Notes under the pieces: generated by a model
Database searches by the model: none
The model's input: the letters and a program-made list of their open reading frames with translations, nothing else
What the model was told of the DNA's origin: nothing
NCBI GenBank assembly: GCA_030621805.1
Contig: JAUXGY010000079.1
Location: forward strand, 1 to 7,639
From: Kiritimatiellales bacterium
GTDB lineage: Bacteria > Verrucomicrobiota > Kiritimatiellia > Kiritimatiellales > Pontiellaceae
DNA: 7,639 nucleotides
Direction: 5' to 3'
Made by a program: the position numbers and the translations under genes
Shown here: in pieces, positions 6,492-7,639 of the stretch
Numbering within the stretch: the first letter of the stretch is position 1
Layout of the letters: the number at the start of each line of letters is the position of its first letter

Positions 6492-7265
6492 ATGACCGGG
6501 CTGTACATCCATATTCCACTTTGCATTTCACGTTGCAGGTATTGCGATTTCTACAAGCTGACTCCAAATGAGTGGGATAATATTGAGTTATTTATCCAGT
6601 GCTTGGAAATCGAGTTAAAAAGATTACCGCCCAGCTTTGCGCCGGAAACCGTTTTTATCGGAGGAGGAACACCGACGGCTTTAGCGCCGAAAGAATTATC
6701 CGCTCTGTTTGACGGCATTAGAGGGGCGATCGACCTGTCGAAGGTTATTGAGTTTTCGAGTGAAGCAAATCCAGGAACGCTTACACCGGAAAAACTGGCG
6801 ATCATGAAGGAAGGCGGAGTGAACCGGGTTTCGATTGGTGTGCAGTCGTTCAACGATAAGGCTCTGCGGTTGCTCGGGCGAATCCATAAAGGCGACGAAG
6901 CCATCGAGGGCTTTCACATGTTGCGTACAGCGGGTTGTCAGCGTGGTTATCGATACCTTGCAGACGCTGCCCAGTTTCGTTTACCTGATGCCCGTGGTAA
7001 TGCTCTTCAGGGTCGGGGATTTTGCCGCTATGCTGGCGGTTATCGCTTACGCGGTGACGCCGATTATCCGTTATACCGATCACGGCATTCGACATGTGTC
7101 GCCCGACCTGATCGAGGCCTCGCAGCAGGTGGGTTGCACGCGCAGCCAGATACTGCGCAAGGTACAGCTACCGCTGGCATTACCGCAGATCATGCTCGGC
7201 GTGAATCAGACCATCATGATGGCGCTGTCGATGCTGGTTATTACGGCCCTGGTCGGCACCCGTGA
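6492..7265 (+). CDS. hemW: HemW-like radical SAM protein, genuine only over the first ~149 codons, then out-of-frame chimera
   Basis: From ATG at 6492 the protein begins 'MTGLYIHIPLCISRCRYCDF', the radical SAM CX3CX2C motif (C11, C15, C18) in the HemW/coproporphyrinogen-oxidase-like setting. It continues with 'FIGGGTPTALAPKELSALF', 'FSSEANPGTLTPEKL' and 'GVNRVSIGVQSFNDKALRLL', all typical of HemW, a heme-handling protein related to but distinct from HemN. Family members are about 370-400 residues. Here recognisable homology ends at about residue 149 (LRTAGC, position 6938), where a 'nisiDLi.glPgqt' segment is expected. Beyond that the frame stays open to TGA at 7263-7265 only by reading a proW fragment in the wrong frame, giving Arg/Gly/Ala-rich nonsense. 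AGGAGA at 6472-6477 is 14 bases from the ATG, a long spacing, but TAA just upstream (6483-6485) leaves no earlier in-frame start. The real gene is truncated at the join, so the 257-residue product should not be trusted. Confidence 0.8.
   Translation: MTGLYIHIPLCISRCRYCDFYKLTPNEWDNIELFIQCLEIELKRLPPSFAPETVFIGGGTPTALAPKELSALFDGIRGAIDLSKVIEFSSEANPGTLTPEKLAIMKEGGVNRVSIGVQSFNDKALRLLGRIHKGDEAIEGFHMLRTAGCQRGYRYLADAAQFRLPDARGNALQGRGFCRYAGGYRLRGDADYPLYRSRHSTCVARPDRGLAAGGLHAQPDTAQGTATAGITADHARRESDHHDGAVDAGYYGPGRHP
6930..6945. other. Junction between hemW and proW sequence
   Basis: Left of about 6938 the sequence encodes HemW in the frame of 6492. Right of about 6934-6943 it encodes ProW one codon position over. 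There is no inverted repeat, target duplication or integrase at the join. Both genes are broken at internal positions, as expected from an assembly chimera or an illegitimate recombination event. Confidence 0.75.
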
Positions 7266-7416
7266 ACTCGGCCAGGAGGTTTATATCGCCCTGACCAAGG
7301 CAGATACCGGCAGGGGCATCATCGCCGGTGTCTGTGTTGCCTTCATCGCGATCATTGCGGATCGCATGATCGGCGCCTGGGCTTCGAAACGTAAACGTGA
7401 ATATGGACTTGAATGA
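6934..7416 (+). CDS. proW: Glycine betaine/proline-type ABC transporter permease (ProW/OpuAB family), 5'-truncated
   Basis: About 160 codons of the C-terminal half of an inner-membrane permease. The sequence enters in mid-domain with '[20 protein letters not shown]', aligning to the 'DVLQTTPAFVYLVPIVMLF' region of E. coli ProW. It then shows the EAA coupling loop '[20 protein letters not shown]' that contacts the ATPase, '[20 protein letters not shown]', and a last membrane segment before '[18 protein letters not shown]'. The frame is open back to a TTG at 6835, but the upstream codons are hemW read out of frame, so the true 5' end, with the first membrane segments, is missing. The stop is followed after one base by the start of a dimethylglycine/sarcosine dehydrogenase-type gene, which fits a betaine uptake and breakdown operon. 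Codon choice (CTG, CGT, GGC) looks different from the genes to the left. The family is sure; the exact compatible-solute substrate is not. Confidence 0.85.
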   Translation, partial: VVSVVIDTLQTLPSFVYLMPVVMLFRVGDFAAMLAVIAYAVTPIIRYTDHGIRHVSPDLIEASQQVGCTRSQILRKVQLPLALPQIMLGVNQTIMMALSMLVITALVGTRELGQEVYIALTKADTGRGIIAGVCVAFIAIIADRMIGAWASKRKREYGLE

Positions 7417-7417
7417 G

Positions 7418-7639
7418 ATGAGTGAAAATACGAAAACAGGCCTGGCAGGCCTCCCGGGTCAGGCGCGCATCGTCATCATCGGCGGCGGTATTATCGGCTG
7501 CTCTACCGCGTATCACCTGGCTAAAATGGGTTGTAACGATGTCGTCCTGCTGGAACAACACAAGCTGACTTCGGGTTCGACCTTTCATGCTGCGGGCCTG
7601 GTTGGTCAATTACGTACTAACGCCAATATCACCCAGTTA
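7418..7639 (+). CDS. FAD-dependent dimethylglycine/sarcosine dehydrogenase-type oxidoreductase, N-terminus, partial
   Basis: ATG at 7418 opens a frame of 74 codons that runs off the right edge. Residues 18-46 form a Rossmann FAD-binding motif: '[20 protein letters not shown]' with G22-X-G24-X-X-G27 and the ribose-binding acidic residue E46 at the end of 'DVVLLE'. It is followed by '[17 protein letters not shown]' (50-66), the hallmark of the dimethylglycine/sarcosine dehydrogenase group of the DAO family. The His in 'FHAAGL' (H57) sits where family members attach FAD covalently. Such enzymes demethylate dimethylglycine or sarcosine, passing one-carbon units to tetrahydrofolate through a C-terminal GcvT-like domain, which would lie outside the window. 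The gene starts one base after the proW stop. The spacing and shared betaine theme support an operon. Whether it acts on dimethylglycine, sarcosine or another N-methyl amine cannot be told from this fragment. Confidence 0.83.
   Translation, partial: MSENTKTGLAGLPGQARIVIIGGGIIGCSTAYHLAKMGCNDVVLLEQHKLTSGSTFHAAGLVGQLRTNANITQL

Noticed and set aside
6939..7265. Tail of the hemW frame as a novel C-terminal domain
   Set aside because: The same bases encode an unmistakable ProW permease in another frame; the hemW-frame translation is low-complexity Arg/Gly/Ala sequence without motif.

Overview
The window looks bacterial and metagenomic. It carries two unrelated stretches that meet near position 6935. 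The larger left part (1 to about 6935) reads like a chromosomal housekeeping region of a PVC-group bacterium. My best guess is Kiritimatiellota, Lentisphaerota or Verrucomicrobiota. I base this on the overall look of the proteins (a primary sigma factor with a Lys/Ala-rich tail, a large glycosidase-like protein, a metal-domain-like lipoprotein), not on any search, so the placement is tentative.

Layout of the left part: three genes run leftward as a likely operon. They are a 718-residue protein with a six-hairpin glycosidase-like domain, one membrane segment and TPR-like repeats (2936 to 780), a small lipoprotein shaped like a heavy-metal-associated domain but lacking its CXXC (748 to 425), and the N-terminal domain of an M17 leucyl aminopeptidase that runs off the left edge (420 to 1). 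A short intergenic region of about 170 bases separates them from a rightward group. That group is rpoD (3105-5132), whose product starts with about 120 residues of histone H1-like Lys/Ala/Pro/Thr sequence, then an ATP-cone/uridine-kinase-family fusion protein overlapping the rpoD end by 17 bases and starting with TTG, then a radical SAM HemW-like gene from 6492.

About 149 codons into hemW the homology stops abruptly. In another frame it is replaced by the C-terminal half of a ProW/OpuAB-type glycine betaine ABC transporter permease, followed one base later by the start of a dimethylglycine/sarcosine dehydrogenase-type flavoprotein that runs off the right edge. These last two genes belong together (betaine uptake and stepwise demethylation) and look proteobacterial. 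The join is most simply explained as a chimeric assembly, though a real recombination scar cannot be excluded from one sequence.

I saw no tRNA, rRNA, CRISPR array, insertion sequence or defence system. The most interesting biology is the sigma factor with a DNA-binding-like tail, translationally linked to a kinase that carries an ATP-sensing regulatory domain, and the unusual architecture of the glycosidase-like protein.
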